Shown here piece after piece: positions 53,293-63,491 of a stretch of DNA of 64,000 nucleotides (positions within the stretch are counted from its first letter, which is position 1; each line of letters starts with the position of its first letter). The notes below the pieces were generated by a model, which made no database searches, was not told the DNA's origin, and saw only the letters and a program-made list of their open reading frames with translations. Made by a program: the position numbers and the translations under genes. This DNA comes from an uncultured Paracoccaceae bacterium (lineage in GTDB: Bacteria; Pseudomonadota; Alphaproteobacteria; Rhodobacterales; Rhodobacteraceae), in contig CANLDN010000005.1 in the NCBI GenBank assembly GCA_947489445.1, forward strand, positions 124,001-188,000, given 5' to 3'.

Positions 53293-55983
53293 ATGACGAT
53301 CACGGTCGGCAAAGACACAGCCAAAACCCGCAAAACTCTTACCGTTGGCGACCAGTCGGTCGCTTATTATTCGATTCCCGCCGCACAGGCCGCCGGTTTG
53401 GGCGATTTTTCCAAATTGCCCGCCGCGCTAAAGGTGGTGCTTGAAAACCTGCTCCGGTTTGAGGATGACGGGTTTTCCGTTTCCGTCGATGATATCAAGG
53501 CGTTCTCTGCCTGGGCCGATAATGGTGGCAAGAACCCCCGCGAAATCGCCTACCGCCCTGCCCGCGTGCTGATGCAGGATTTCACCGGTGTGCCTGCGGT
53601 TGTTGACCTTGCGGCGATGCGTGACGGCATTGTCGCCCTTGGTGGTGACGCCCAGCAGATCAATCCGCTGAACCCTGTCGATCTGGTCATCGATCATTCG
53701 GTGATGATCGACGAATTTGGCAACCCTCGCGCCTTCCAGATGAATGTGGACCGCGAATATGAACGCAATATGGAACGCTACCAGTTCCTGAAATGGGGTC
53801 AGGGCGCGTTCAACAACTTCCGCGTGGTTCCCCCCGGCACCGGCATCTGCCATCAGGTGAACCTTGAATATCTGGCCCAGACCGTCTGGACCGACACCGA
53901 CCAGAATGGTGAGGAGGTCGCCTATCCGGACACGCTTGTCGGTACTGACAGCCACACCACCATGGTGAACGGGTTGGCCGTGCTTGGCTGGGGCGTCGGC
54001 GGGATTGAGGCCGAGGCCGCGATGCTGGGCCAGCCTGTGTCCATGCTGATCCCCGAGGTTGTCGGGTTTGAGCTGACCGGCCAGATGGTCGAAGGCACCA
54101 CCGGCACCGACCTTGTGCTGAAAGTCGTGGAAATGCTGCGCGAACTTGGTGTTGTCGGCAAATTCGTGGAATTCTATGGCGCTGGCCTTGATGTGCTGCC
54201 GCTCGCCGACCGGGCGACCATCGCCAACATGGCGCCGGAATACGGGGCCACCTGTGGCTTCTTCCCGATCGATGGCGAAACCCTGCGCTACCTGCGCAAT
54301 ACAGGCCGAGATGAGGACCGCATCGCGCTGGTCGAAGCCTATGCCAAGGAAAACGGGTTCTGGCGGGATGCGAACTATGCCCCCGTCTACACCGACACAC
54401 TGCATCTGGATATGGGTACAATCGTGCCTGCGATTTCCGGGCCGAAACGCCCGCAGGACTATGTGGCACTGACAGACGCTAAGACCGCCTTCACCCGCGA
54501 AATGGCAGACACCTTCAAGCGGCCCATGAACAAGGAAGTTCCCGTCGCGGGCGAAGATTACACATTGTCATCCGGCAAGGTCGTGATCGCCTCGATCACA
54601 TCCTGCACCAACACGTCGAACCCATATGTGATGATTGGGGCCGGCCTGGTGGCGCGTAAGGCGGCTGCTTTGGGTCTGGACCGCAAGCCTTGGGTCAAGA
54701 CGTCGCTCGCCCCGGGATCACAGGTCGTCAGCGAATACCTGGAGGCTGCTGGCCTGCAGGAAGACCTTGATAAGATCGGGTTCAACCTCGTCGGCTATGG
54801 CTGCACGACCTGCATCGGCAACTCCGGCCCGATCCAGAAAGAACTGTCCGATGCCATCGCAGAGGGCGATCTGGTTGCCACGTCGGTCCTGTCAGGCAAC
54901 CGAAATTTCGAAGGGCGCATTTCGCCTGACGTACGCGCCAACTACCTCGCCTCGCCGCCACTGGTCGTGGCCTATGCGCTGGCGGGCACGATGGATATCG
55001 ACCTGTCCAGCGAACCGCTGGGGCAGGATCAGGATGGCAATGACGTGTTCCTGAAAGATATCTGGCCAACGAGCGCCGAAATCAACGAACTGGTCGAGAA
55101 AACCGTTACGCGCGAAGCGTTCATCAGCAAATATGCCGATGTCTTCAAAGGGGATGAGAAATGGCAGTCGGTTGAGACGTCGACCGGCGAAACCTATGAC
55201 TGGCCGCCGACCTCTACCTATGTGCAGAACCCACCCTATTTCCAGGGCATGTCGAAGGATCCGGGCGAAATCAACGATGTGGTCAATGCCAAAGTCCTCG
55301 CGGTCCTGGGCGATATGGTCACCACCGACCACATCAGCCCTGCCGGTTCGTTCAAAGACACAACGCCCGCAGGCAAGTATCTGATCGAACGGCAGGTGCC
55401 CGTGCGCGAATTCAACAGCTACGGCTCGCGGCGCGGCAACCACGAGGTCATGATGCGCGGCACATTCGCCAATATCCGCATCAAGAACGAGATGCTGGAT
55501 GGGGTCGAAGGCGGCTACACCAAAGGGCCGGAAGGCAACCAGACCTCGATCTTCGAGGCCGCGATGGCGCATCAGGCCGAAGGCACGCCACTGGTCGTGT
55601 TTGCTGGCGAACAATACGGTGCAGGCTCATCGCGCGATTGGGCGGCCAAGGGCACGGCCCTGCTGGGCGTCAAGGCCGTGATCGCCGAGAATTTCGAACG
55701 TATCCACCGCTCCAACCTCGTTGGCATGGGCGTGGTGCCGTTCGAATTCACCGGCGGCGATACCCGCAAATCGCTGGGGCTGACGGGTGAGGAAACGGTG
55801 ACCATCGCGGGCCTCGGCGACGTGAAACCACTGCAAGAGGTGATGGCGAACATCACCTTTGCGGATGGGTCGACGAAAGACATCACGCTGAAATGCCGTA
55901 TCGATACAGCGGTCGAGATCGACTACATCAAATCCGGCGGCGTGCTGCATTACGTGCTGCAGAACCTCGCTAAGGCGGCTTGA
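53293..55983 (+). CDS. acnA: Aconitate hydratase A
   Basis: 896 residues from ATG 53293 (AAAGGG upstream); the frame extends five codons to a TTG that is not used. Interconverts citrate and isocitrate. [4Fe-4S] ligands are in [14 protein letters not shown] and [35 protein letters not shown] and the swivelling C-terminal domain [18 protein letters not shown] are also present. Single-gene unit with a hairpin terminator. Confidence 0.98.
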   Translation: MTITVGKDTAKTRKTLTVGDQSVAYYSIPAAQAAGLGDFSKLPAALKVVLENLLRFEDDGFSVSVDDIKAFSAWADNGGKNPREIAYRPARVLMQDFTGVPAVVDLAAMRDGIVALGGDAQQINPLNPVDLVIDHSVMIDEFGNPRAFQMNVDREYERNMERYQFLKWGQGAFNNFRVVPPGTGICHQVNLEYLAQTVWTDTDQNGEEVAYPDTLVGTDSHTTMVNGLAVLGWGVGGIEAEAAMLGQPVSMLIPEVVGFELTGQMVEGTTGTDLVLKVVEMLRELGVVGKFVEFYGAGLDVLPLADRATIANMAPEYGATCGFFPIDGETLRYLRNTGRDEDRIALVEAYAKENGFWRDANYAPVYTDTLHLDMGTIVPAISGPKRPQDYVALTDAKTAFTREMADTFKRPMNKEVPVAGEDYTLSSGKVVIASITSCTNTSNPYVMIGAGLVARKAAALGLDRKPWVKTSLAPGSQVVSEYLEAAGLQEDLDKIGFNLVGYGCTTCIGNSGPIQKELSDAIAEGDLVATSVLSGNRNFEGRISPDVRANYLASPPLVVAYALAGTMDIDLSSEPLGQDQDGNDVFLKDIWPTSAEINELVEKTVTREAFISKYADVFKGDEKWQSVETSTGETYDWPPTSTYVQNPPYFQGMSKDPGEINDVVNAKVLAVLGDMVTTDHISPAGSFKDTTPAGKYLIERQVPVREFNSYGSRRGNHEVMMRGTFANIRIKNEMLDGVEGGYTKGPEGNQTSIFEAAMAHQAEGTPLVVFAGEQYGAGSSRDWAAKGTALLGVKAVIAENFERIHRSNLVGMGVVPFEFTGGDTRKSLGLTGEETVTIAGLGDVKPLQEVMANITFADGSTKDITLKCRIDTAVEIDYIKSGGVLHYVLQNLAKAA

Positions 55984-55990
55984 CCAAAGT

Positions 55991-56024
55991 GGTCTCGGCG
56001 GAAACGCCGAGACCTTCCATTTTC
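55991..56024 (+). terminator. Terminator of acnA
   Basis: GGTCTCGGCG, loop GAAA, CGCCGAGACC (55991-56014), then TTCCATTTT. A perfect 10-bp stem with a GNRA loop eight bases after the stop codon. Confidence 0.9.
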
Positions 56025-56532
56025 CCAACGACGGCTTCGAGCCCATCTTGACCAATGCTGCGTGGTGCCTGAACGGCAGCGGCGCGCTAAAGGCGGACAC
56101 TGCAAAATTGCAAACTCGGATCAGTCTATAGCGTTCGGACCTCCTAGTGTTCTCAGCGATAAGGCTGATCCGGTGTTGTGCCAGTGATCAGAATTGCCGA
56201 CCCTCGACCCGCTCGCAGCATGTCGATGGGGAGCTATCGAGTGTGGCAGATTTCAATCCGCCTCGGCTGCCCAGGCGTTGTCAGCCTCGGGGCACTGCAT
56301 ACATCAACCACGAGGAAAATGCCCATTGTGGCGGCTACTGACGCGCTGTACCCTGCCTTTATGTTGCGGTCACGCAAGATGTAAGTTGATAGTTCAAAAG
56401 CCGTTTCTTGGGGAGATTACTCAAGGCATTTTGTTTAGCTGCGCTGTTGCAGGCAGATATGCGCCTCAGTTTTATCTAGCCCTAGTACACCTTTCGGGAG
56501 GCTCTACCGGGCCACAAAAATAGGATGACATC
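56025..56532. other. Noncoding stretch of about 500 bp
   Basis: No supported gene. Short open frames here (longest about 110 codons, 56194-56523) have no recognisable pattern, no ribosome site and clash with each other. No tRNA, repeat or terminator apart from the acnA hairpin was seen. It holds the promoter of the next gene at its right end. Confidence 0.6.
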
Positions 56533-57078
56533 ATGGACGGTACACTTGGTCTAGTCTGGCTGCTGACGAGTTTGACAGATATGACATTGAATGATTGCCC
56601 CAACGGTTGCCTTGATACCGAAAAGCAAGAACCACAGATATTTTATCAGCTGGGACAACTGCAATCTGATGAATTTCAGAGTGCGAATGAGGCTTACCTT
56701 GGCTACGACAGCCATCGTCGACGCGGGCCCTTTCGCCCGACTTATGGTCTTTCGCTGACAACCGATGGGGCTGCTTGGTTCGGAATCGGCGGGAAATGGA
56801 GCAGCCAATACGTGTACGACACTCCATTGTTCATCGAGACCTCGCTGATGCCTGGCTTTTACAGGCAAGGTGACGGCGCTGATCTTGATGGAGTTCTGCA
56901 ATTTCGAGCGGGACTTGGTATTGGCTATACGTTTGACAACGGCAGTAATCTGACGATCACCTACGACAGCATGGCCAATGCAGATTTTTTCGATGACAGC
57001 CCCAGCCGCGAAACACTTGCCATCCGTTGGACCACCAACTGGGAGGGAGAAAGCCTTCGTTCAAGACTGGGTTGGTGA
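56533..57078 (+). CDS. PagL-like outer-membrane barrel protein (acyloxyacyl hydrolase family), active site apparently lost
   Basis: 181 residues, beta-rich. LQFRAGLGIGYTFDNGSNLTITYDSMANADF and ETLAIRWTTNW (in parts) resemble the end of PagL-type lipid A deacylases. In that family the motif is F-S-H-I-S-N-A, with catalytic His and Ser; here it is Y-D-S-M-A-N-A, so both would be replaced. The N-terminus (MDGTLGLVWLLTSLTDM) is a weak signal sequence. Assignment is by pattern only. Confidence 0.55.
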   Translation: MDGTLGLVWLLTSLTDMTLNDCPNGCLDTEKQEPQIFYQLGQLQSDEFQSANEAYLGYDSHRRRGPFRPTYGLSLTTDGAAWFGIGGKWSSQYVYDTPLFIETSLMPGFYRQGDGADLDGVLQFRAGLGIGYTFDNGSNLTITYDSMANADFFDDSPSRETLAIRWTTNWEGESLRSRLGW

Positions 57079-57298
57079 GAGCGACACCTGAGAAGGCGGC
57101 CTCGTCTCTCGAAAGTACTGCCAGGCGCACTGGGTCGCTGTTACCAATAATATCGGCAATATTTGCCTTTCATGCAGACGCTGGCCCGTAACGCACATGG
57201 TGTTCGATAGATTCATCCAATGTCTTCTTTTGGCTGGCTTCTGCCATCGTCGGAAAACTCGCGAATGACGGACATGTCCGCAAAGCAACCTTTGTGCC

Positions 57299-57835
57299 TT
57301 ACTCCACCGCCTTCGCCAGTTCCGGCAAAAACCGCTGCTCGTAATCCGACCCGACCAGCGGCCCGACATAGCGAAACAACACCGTGCCATCCCCGTCCAC
57401 GATGAATGTCTCGGGCGGGGCGGTCACGCCCCAGTCAATCGCCACCCGGCCCCGCAGATCGAACCCGGTGGCAAAGAATGGGTCTTCGTAGTTCACTAGA
57501 TATTCCGACGCCTGGCTCTGCTGATCGCGGAAATTGATGCCTGCGACGCGGTAACCTTGTGCCTCCAAATCAAGCAAATTCGGATGCTCTGCCCGGCACG
57601 GCGGGCACCAGCTAGCCCAGAAATTGACGATTGTCACGTCGCCCATCCGCAAGTCAGCATCGGTCAGTTGCGCCGTACCCTGCACCGCCTCAACCGGGAC
57701 GCCGGGGGCTTGCTGGCCGACAAAGGTTGACCGCAACTCGTCAGGATTGTCGCGCATCATGCCTGCTACGGCCAAGCCTGCGAAAGCGGCAAAGATCGCG
57801 GGTGGCAGAATCATCAGGGGGGAGATTTTAGTCAT
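57299..57835 (-). CDS. ccmG: Thiol:disulfide interchange protein for cytochrome c maturation
   Basis: 178 residues from ATG 57835 (MTKISPLMILPPAIFAAFAG), which overlaps the end of ccmD. One N-terminal membrane helix, then a periplasmic thioredoxin fold with the CPPC site in VNFWASWCPPCRAEHPNLLD and GVTAPPETFIVDGDG. Reduces apocytochrome c haem-binding cysteines. Last gene of the ccm group (helX of Rhodobacter). Confidence 0.95.
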   Translation of the reverse strand: MTKISPLMILPPAIFAAFAGLAVAGMMRDNPDELRSTFVGQQAPGVPVEAVQGTAQLTDADLRMGDVTIVNFWASWCPPCRAEHPNLLDLEAQGYRVAGINFRDQQSQASEYLVNYEDPFFATGFDLRGRVAIDWGVTAPPETFIVDGDGTVLFRYVGPLVGSDYEQRFLPELAKAVE

Positions 57836-57971
57836 TCTTTTCCACCCGCTCCAACGCTGCACGCACGCGCACATAGCGCCGCCAGCTCAGCCCGACGATG
57901 GCCGCCAACAAAGCAATGCTTACTGCATAGGCCGACAGCACCTCGACCGCGTATGTTCCCAGATCAGGCAC
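57828..57971 (-). CDS. ccmD: Heme exporter protein CcmD
   Basis: 47 residues from GTG 57971, giving PDLGTYAVEVLSAYAVSIAL after the start. One membrane helix (about 8-28) followed by a basic stretch (WRRYVRVRAALERVE), the CcmD pattern. It helps release haem-loaded CcmE from CcmABC. It overlaps ccmC by 8 bp and ccmG by 8 bp. Confidence 0.9.
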   Translation of the reverse strand: MPDLGTYAVEVLSAYAVSIALLAAIVGLSWRRYVRVRAALERVEKND

Positions 57972-58692
57972 GTCGCATCCTCGCTTCCAGCGCGCGCATC
58001 CGGCGCACACGAATTTCGGTGCGGGTGCGCATCAGAACCAAAGCGATGAACAGCAGCACAAACCCTGCGATGCAGACCAGCAAGGGAAACCAGAAGACAT
58101 CGGCCACGTTTTCCTCTGCGTCCAGCGACAGTGATGCGCCCTGGTGCAGCCCCTGGTTCCAGAACAGGACGGCATAGCGTGACAGGATCGCGAAGATGGA
58201 GCCGACCATACACAGCACCGATGTCAGGTCGGCGGCAGTGTCCGGGTCCTCGATCGCCTCCCACAAGGCGATGTAGCCCAGATAGAACAAAAACAGGATC
58301 AGGAAGGACGTCAGCCGCGGGTCCCAGGCCCAATAGGTCCCCCACATTGGCTGCCCCCAGATGCCCCCGGTGAAAAGCGCGATCAGCGTCATGACCACAC
58401 CTACAGGCGCCGCGGCGCGGGCTGCAAGTGCGGACACATGATGCCGCCGCACCACCCAGATCAGCGAAGCGACCAGCATCATGATCCATGCATTGATCGC
58501 CATCAGTGCGGCAGGCACGTGCAGGTAGATGATCTTAACCGTCGATCCCTGCCGGAAGTCATCGGGCGTGAAGAAGAACCCCCAGATCAAACCGACCGCA
58601 AGGCAAAGCCCGGCCAGCGCAAAGGTCCAAGGCAAAACAGGCCGTGTCCAGCCCATGAATCGTTTCGGATTGGCGTATTCCCATAGCGACAT
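57964..58692 (-). CDS. ccmC: Heme ABC transporter permease CcmC
   Basis: 242 residues with six membrane helices and the tryptophan-rich haem-handling WWD segment WGQPMWGTYWAWDPRLTS. Attaches haem to CcmE. It follows ccmB by 42 bp. Confidence 0.96.
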   Translation of the reverse strand: MSLWEYANPKRFMGWTRPVLPWTFALAGLCLAVGLIWGFFFTPDDFRQGSTVKIIYLHVPAALMAINAWIMMLVASLIWVVRRHHVSALAARAAAPVGVVMTLIALFTGGIWGQPMWGTYWAWDPRLTSFLILFLFYLGYIALWEAIEDPDTAADLTSVLCMVGSIFAILSRYAVLFWNQGLHQGASLSLDAEENVADVFWFPLLVCIAGFVLLFIALVLMRTRTEIRVRRMRALEARMRRA

Positions 58693-58734
58693 TTGGTTTA
58701 TCTATCCCGGTCCATCAGCGCCCTCAATCCCCGA

Positions 58735-59391
58735 TCACCGCAGATTGATGCGTAAGACAGCCGCAGTCGCAAAGGGTAAGAGGGCAAATGTCCCCGCTGT
58801 GATCCCGCCGAGCAATAACAGCGCGCCGGTCGGGTCGAGCGCGTCCGCCCCGCGCCGCACCGCTTCTGCCCCGAAGATCAGCGTCGGGACATAAAGAGGC
58901 AACACGAGGAGGGATAGCAAAAGCCCTCCGCGCCGTAAGCCAACGGTTAGCGCCGCCCCGAAGGTGCCGATCATCGACAGTGCTGGTGTACCAATCAGCA
59001 GGGAGAGGAGAAGAAAAACGTAAGCCTCGGGCGCGAGGCTGAGCAGGAAACCCAATGCCGGAGCGGCGATCGTTAGTGGCAAGCCCGTGGTGATCCAATG
59101 TGCGAGCGCCTTCATCAGTGCCACGCCTTCGAGCGGAAGGGGTGAAGTCGCCAGCAGAGCAAGTGAGCCGTCCTCATAATCCAATGCGAATATCCGGTCG
59201 AGTGAGAGCAACGCCGCCAGCAGCGACGCTACCCAAAGAATGCCGGGGGCGATACGGCTGAGCAGTTCGGTTTCTGGCCCGACCCCGAACGGCACCAGAA
59301 CCACAACGATCAAAAAGAACGCAAGACCCAACCCGAAGCCGCCCCCTGCCCTGACGGCCAGCCTCAGGTCTCGCAGTAGCAGCGCAATCAC
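58735..59391 (-). CDS. ccmB: Heme exporter protein CcmB
   Basis: 218 residues from GTG 59391, whose GTGA overlaps the ccmA stop by two bases. Six hydrophobic helices; the pattern [28 protein letters not shown] and [27 protein letters not shown] (in parts) is CcmB. Membrane partner of the CcmA ATPase. Confidence 0.95.
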   Translation of the reverse strand: MIALLLRDLRLAVRAGGGFGLGLAFFLIVVVLVPFGVGPETELLSRIAPGILWVASLLAALLSLDRIFALDYEDGSLALLATSPLPLEGVALMKALAHWITTGLPLTIAAPALGFLLSLAPEAYVFLLLSLLIGTPALSMIGTFGAALTVGLRRGGLLLSLLVLPLYVPTLIFGAEAVRRGADALDPTGALLLLGGITAGTFALLPFATAAVLRINLR

Positions 59392-60011
59392 AGGAACGCC
59401 TCGTCTGATCCGCCTTGGTCGAGCGCGGCCTTGAACGGGGTCAGGTCCAGCTCAGGCGCATCCAAACCCAGATCGATATGGGTTGCGATGACGGCAATGC
59501 CCCCATTCGACAGATGGTCGTGCAGCCAGTCGGCGAACAGCTTCACTGAAGGCCGGTCCAGCGACACTGTAGGTTCATCAAGAAACAGGACTTTGCGGGC
59601 AGTCACAGCAAGGCGTGCAAGACCAAGGCGCCGTTTTTGACCCGCCGACAGCGTCCCACCCATGCGGTTGTGCAAATCCAACAAGTCAAATGCCTCCAGC
59701 GCAGTTTCCCGTAAGGTGCGTCCTGACCCACTCCCCTCGTAAACATCCGCCCAGAATTGCAAATTCTCTGTCACCGTCAGTGCCGCCTTGATGCCATCGG
59801 CGTGGCTGGCATAAGCGCCTGCGTCTTCGGGGTAATCCACCGTACCGACCAAAGCCGGCTGCAACCCGGCGAGTGTGCGCAGCAATGTGGTTTTTCCGAT
59901 CCCATTCGGGCCGCGCAGGATCAACGCATCGCCTGAGGCGACTTCAAAACTGACCCCGCTCAACACAGGCACACCGCCGCGCGCGCAGGTCAGGTTGGAA
60001 ACGGTCAGCAT
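59388..60011 (-). CDS. ccmA: Heme exporter ATP-binding protein CcmA
   Basis: 207 residues. Walker [20 protein letters not shown] signature [14 protein letters not shown], Walker [14 protein letters not shown]. Powers release of haem-CcmE. Its ATG directly abuts the stop of the preceding Mth938-like gene (TGAATG). Confidence 0.96.
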   Translation of the reverse strand: MLTVSNLTCARGGVPVLSGVSFEVASGDALILRGPNGIGKTTLLRTLAGLQPALVGTVDYPEDAGAYASHADGIKAALTVTENLQFWADVYEGSGSGRTLRETALEAFDLLDLHNRMGGTLSAGQKRRLGLARLAVTARKVLFLDEPTVSLDRPSVKLFADWLHDHLSNGGIAVIATHIDLGLDAPELDLTPFKAALDQGGSDEAFL

Positions 60012-60365
60012 TCAGATCGGGATCAGGGCCACGCCCACACGGCGCCCCTCGGACAACAGCACATTATAGGTGCGGCAGGCGGCGGGCGAGGCCATGGTTT
60101 CCACACCGATCCCCGCATCTTCAAGCGTTTTGCGGAAATCAGCGGGTAGATGGGCGATCTCAGCGCCCATGCCGACAAACAGCACATCCAGTGCGGCGGC
60201 TTGATCTAGGATGACAGCGGTATCGTCAAAACCACCCCAGGCGGTCACGCCATTGGGGGAAACGACAACCTTACCCTCGATCTTCTTCCCGCCGATCCGA
60301 AAGAAACCGGGACCGTAGCCATCAATGGGAACGGCGTCGTTATAGCTGATCTCGTTCAGGCGCAT
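60012..60365 (-). CDS. Mth938-like domain protein
   Basis: 117 residues from ATG 60365. LNEISYNDAVPIDGYGPGFFRIGGKKIEG, WGGFDDTAVILDQAAALDVLFVGMGAEIAHLP (in parts) is the Mth938/NDUFAF3-like fold. Members are small cytosolic proteins; the eukaryotic relative assists complex I assembly. Bacterial function unknown. It overlaps secF by 26 bp and abuts ccmA, linking the two blocks into one transcript. Confidence 0.88.
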   Translation of the reverse strand: MRLNEISYNDAVPIDGYGPGFFRIGGKKIEGKVVVSPNGVTAWGGFDDTAVILDQAAALDVLFVGMGAEIAHLPADFRKTLEDAGIGVETMASPAACRTYNVLLSEGRRVGVALIPI

Positions 60366-61344
60366 TGTCGCTCCCTTTGGCATCGATGTGGCCGTAGCGT
60401 GTACCTGCGCTTGGGTCCTTCTTGGACCAATCGCGTTTTACACCAAGCACAAGCAGGATAGCAGAGGCCACGAAGATTGACGAATAGGTCCCAATGATCA
60501 CGCCCCAAATCATCGCAAACACAAAACCCCGGATCACATCACCGCCCAGCACAAACAGCGAAATCAGCGCCAGCAGTGTCGTAACCGACGTCATCAATGT
60601 CCGGCTAAGGGTTTCGTTGATCGACAGGTTGAGCACCTCTTTGAGGTCCTTCTTTTTGTACTTGCGCAGGTTTTCACGGACCCGGTCAAAGACAATGACA
60701 GTATCGTTGATCGAATAACCAACGATGGTCAGCAGGGCCGCGATAATCGCCAGATCGAATTTGATCTGAAGTTCAGAAAAAATACCGATGGTCAAGATCA
60801 CGTCGTGCGTCAGGGCAAGAACCGCACCGATGGCAAACTGCCATTCGAACCGTAGCCAGATATAAAGCAGGATCGCAAGCACCGCGAGGGCGACAGCAAG
60901 GATGGCGGTGTTGATCAGTTCGCCTGACACCTTGGGTCCGACGGATTCGACAGATGGGAACGTCATATCCGGATCAACCGTTTGCAGTGCGGCCTGAATG
61001 GCCTCAATCGTTTCGGTCGCGATCCGTTCATCGCCTTCTTGCGCCTGAATGCGGACCATTGCGACGTTCTCATTATCGGCAAAGCTAGGATCAAATACCG
61101 GGATGATGGACACATCGCCCAGATCAAGCGGGTTCAGCGCACCACGATAGGCTGCCACATCTACCGGCTGTTCCGACTGGGTTCTGATGCTTGTCCCGCC
61201 TTGAAAATCGATACCGAAATTAAGGCCCTGAATGGCAAATGATGCAAAGGCGATCACCATCATCACCATGGAAATGCCCAGCCACAGCCGCGCCCGGTTG
61301 AAGAAGTCGATAGAGGTGTTTTCGCGGATCAGTCTCAGGCGCAT
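60340..61344 (-). CDS. secF: Protein translocase subunit SecF
   Basis: 334 residues with six membrane helices. GLNFGIDFQGGTSIRTQSEQ (in part), VGYSINDTVIVFDRVRENLR and SINETLSRTLMTSVTTLLAL are SecF signatures. With SecD it uses proton-motive force to complete export through SecYEG. One base separates it from secD. Confidence 0.97.
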   Translation of the reverse strand: MRLRLIRENTSIDFFNRARLWLGISMVMMVIAFASFAIQGLNFGIDFQGGTSIRTQSEQPVDVAAYRGALNPLDLGDVSIIPVFDPSFADNENVAMVRIQAQEGDERIATETIEAIQAALQTVDPDMTFPSVESVGPKVSGELINTAILAVALAVLAILLYIWLRFEWQFAIGAVLALTHDVILTIGIFSELQIKFDLAIIAALLTIVGYSINDTVIVFDRVRENLRKYKKKDLKEVLNLSINETLSRTLMTSVTTLLALISLFVLGGDVIRGFVFAMIWGVIIGTYSSIFVASAILLVLGVKRDWSKKDPSAGTRYGHIDAKGSDNAPERDQL

Positions 61345-61345
61345 A

Positions 61346-63019
61346 TCAGACCTCGATTGTCTTGGGGCGGGTGCGGCCGAACCAGATCACGATCAGCGAC
61401 CTTGTCACGAAAATTGCCGTAAACACCGATGTCATTATGCCAAAGCCCAAAGTCACGGCAAAGCCACTGACCGGGCCGGACCCCATGGTGAACAGGATCA
61501 CGGCGGTCATAAACGTGGTGATGTTGGCATCGATGATTGATGACAGCGCCTTTTCATACCCAAGCTCAATTGCGCGCGCAGGGCCTTTGGCGGTTTTGAG
61601 TTCCTCGCGGATCCGCTCGAACACAATCACGTTGGCATCAACAGCCATCCCGATCGTTAGCACGATCCCCGCGATGCCCGGCAGTGTCAGCGTTGCCCCG
61701 ACGATGCTCAGCAGGCCGAAAATCAGCCCCACATTCACGATAAGGGCAACATTGGCAAAGATGCCAAACAACCCATAGCTCAGCACCATATAGACCAGAA
61801 TGGCGAGGCCCGCGACGATACAGGCGATTTGCCCCGCATCAATGCTGTCCTGACCCAATTCCGGCCCAATTGTGCGTTCTTCGAGAAATGTCAATTCCGC
61901 TGGCAGTGCGCCAGAACGCAGCAGCACGGCCAGATTGGTTGCTTCCTCAACAGTGAAGTTGCCGGTGATGATACCTGACCCACCGGGAATATGGCTTTGG
62001 ATCGTCGGTGCCGAGATGACCTCCTGATCCAAGACAATCGCGAAGGGTGATCCGATATTGGCTAGCGTATAATCGCCAAAATCCCGCGCTGCAGAGGTGT
62101 TAAAGCGGAACGACACTGCGGGTCGCCCGTTCTGATCAAAATCAAGCTGCGCGTTTTCAAGGTCCTCACCAGTCACCACAGGACGGCGTTCGAGGATATA
62201 GAAAACTCCATCTTCGTCGGCGGATGGGTAAAGCACATTGCCACTGCCAGGTGACTGATCGGGGTCGGTGGATCGGCCCAGCACCGGATTGAACGTCAAT
62301 TGCGCCGTGGTGCCCAGCAGTTTGATAATCTCATCCGCTGATCCGACACCGGGCACCTGCACCAGAACACGCTCTGCCCCCTGCCGCTGAATGGTTGGTT
62401 CGCGCGTGCCTACTTCATCAATCCGGCGGCGGATAATTTCGAGTGTTTGCGCCATTGTGCGGTCGTTCATCGCGACGATTTCTGCCTCGCTGAGGGTAAT
62501 CGTCAGAACGGGGCCATTGATACTGACATCAATGTTGGTGGATACGGCCCCCGTGAATGACGTGACCGGCCGACCCAGACCACGGACCAGTTCAAAGGCA
62601 CGCGCGGCCCCTGCGGCGTTCGAGATGCGCACCCGCAACTCTGTTGGCGCGCTGTCCTCGCGGGTGACAAAACCAACTGTGTCACGCTCTGCCGCGAGCA
62701 CATCGCGCACCTCTGGCCAGAACCCCTCAAGGAAGGACGCATGCACATCTTCCACCTGCACTTCGACAAGCAGATGCGCGCCGCCGCGCAGATCAAGGCC
62801 CAGATTAACAACGCCCGACGGCAAAAATGACGGCCAACCGGCCGCCATCTCGTCGATTTCCAGCTGAGTCACGCCTGCTGCGAGCAATGCCTGTGGATTG
62901 TTCAGCGCGTCGTTGTGCGCCTCAACCCGACCGTAAAACCCGTTGGGCATCGCAAATGTCAGGCCGATGACAACCGTCAGCCAGATCATCACTTGCTTGG
63001 CGAAAGAGATTTGAAGCAT
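61346..63019 (-). CDS. secD: Protein translocase subunit SecD
   Basis: 557 residues: N-terminal helix, large periplasmic domain with LGLDLRGGAHLLVEVQVED and IIRRRIDEVGTREPTIQRQGAERVLVQVPG (in parts), then five helices including GMAVDANVIVFERIREEL. Twenty-one bp after yajC. Confidence 0.97.
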   Translation of the reverse strand: MLQISFAKQVMIWLTVVIGLTFAMPNGFYGRVEAHNDALNNPQALLAAGVTQLEIDEMAAGWPSFLPSGVVNLGLDLRGGAHLLVEVQVEDVHASFLEGFWPEVRDVLAAERDTVGFVTREDSAPTELRVRISNAAGAARAFELVRGLGRPVTSFTGAVSTNIDVSINGPVLTITLSEAEIVAMNDRTMAQTLEIIRRRIDEVGTREPTIQRQGAERVLVQVPGVGSADEIIKLLGTTAQLTFNPVLGRSTDPDQSPGSGNVLYPSADEDGVFYILERRPVVTGEDLENAQLDFDQNGRPAVSFRFNTSAARDFGDYTLANIGSPFAIVLDQEVISAPTIQSHIPGGSGIITGNFTVEEATNLAVLLRSGALPAELTFLEERTIGPELGQDSIDAGQIACIVAGLAILVYMVLSYGLFGIFANVALIVNVGLIFGLLSIVGATLTLPGIAGIVLTIGMAVDANVIVFERIREELKTAKGPARAIELGYEKALSSIIDANITTFMTAVILFTMGSGPVSGFAVTLGFGIMTSVFTAIFVTRSLIVIWFGRTRPKTIEV

Positions 63020-63040
63020 GTGTCAGCCCTTCGGCGATTT

Positions 63041-63322
63041 TCAGGAATTCGCCGGTTCGGTCTTGTTCATCACCGTGGTGATGGTCGATTTGATCACCCG
63101 CACATTGACGCCCTTGGCGATTTCGACCTCAACCTCGTTGCTGTCATCCTTGACCTTGACAATCTTACCGATCACCCCGCCTTGGGTGATGATCTGATCA
63201 CCGCGGCGCAAACCAGCTAGCAGGGCCTGATGCTCTTTGAGCTTTTTTTGCTGGGGGCGGATCAGCAGGAAATACATGATCGCGAAAATCGCCAGCAGCA
63301 TAATCAGGTCAGCAGGTCTCAT
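63041..63322 (-). CDS. yajC: Preprotein translocase subunit YajC
   Basis: 93 residues: one membrane helix (about 5-20, LIMLLAIFAIMYFLLIRP) and the YajC motif RPQQKKLKEHQALLAGLRRGDQIITQGG (in parts). First gene of yajC-secD-secF. Confidence 0.96.
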   Translation of the reverse strand: MRPADLIMLLAIFAIMYFLLIRPQQKKLKEHQALLAGLRRGDQIITQGGVIGKIVKVKDDSNEVEVEIAKGVNVRVIKSTITTVMNKTEPANS

Positions 63323-63491
63323 ATCCTATCCCTTTATTGGCGGGTGCCCCCGGGCCCCGAAAGTCGGCGCACATTATGTCCGGCCCCACTGAATGGCAAC
63401 CGGGATTGGGCGCGCTTTTGTTGTTCTTTGGCATAAGCCTTTGAGGCCATATGGGGGTGGGTTTCACGGAAAGCAATTGCCAATGTTGCAA

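Noticed and set aside
53428..54405. 325-codon open frame antisense to acnA
   Set aside because: Shadow of aconitase; no domain pattern.
56194..56523. 110-codon open frame in the gap after acnA
   Set aside because: Cys/Leu/Ala-rich translation with no recognisable domain, no ribosome site and overlapping rival frames.
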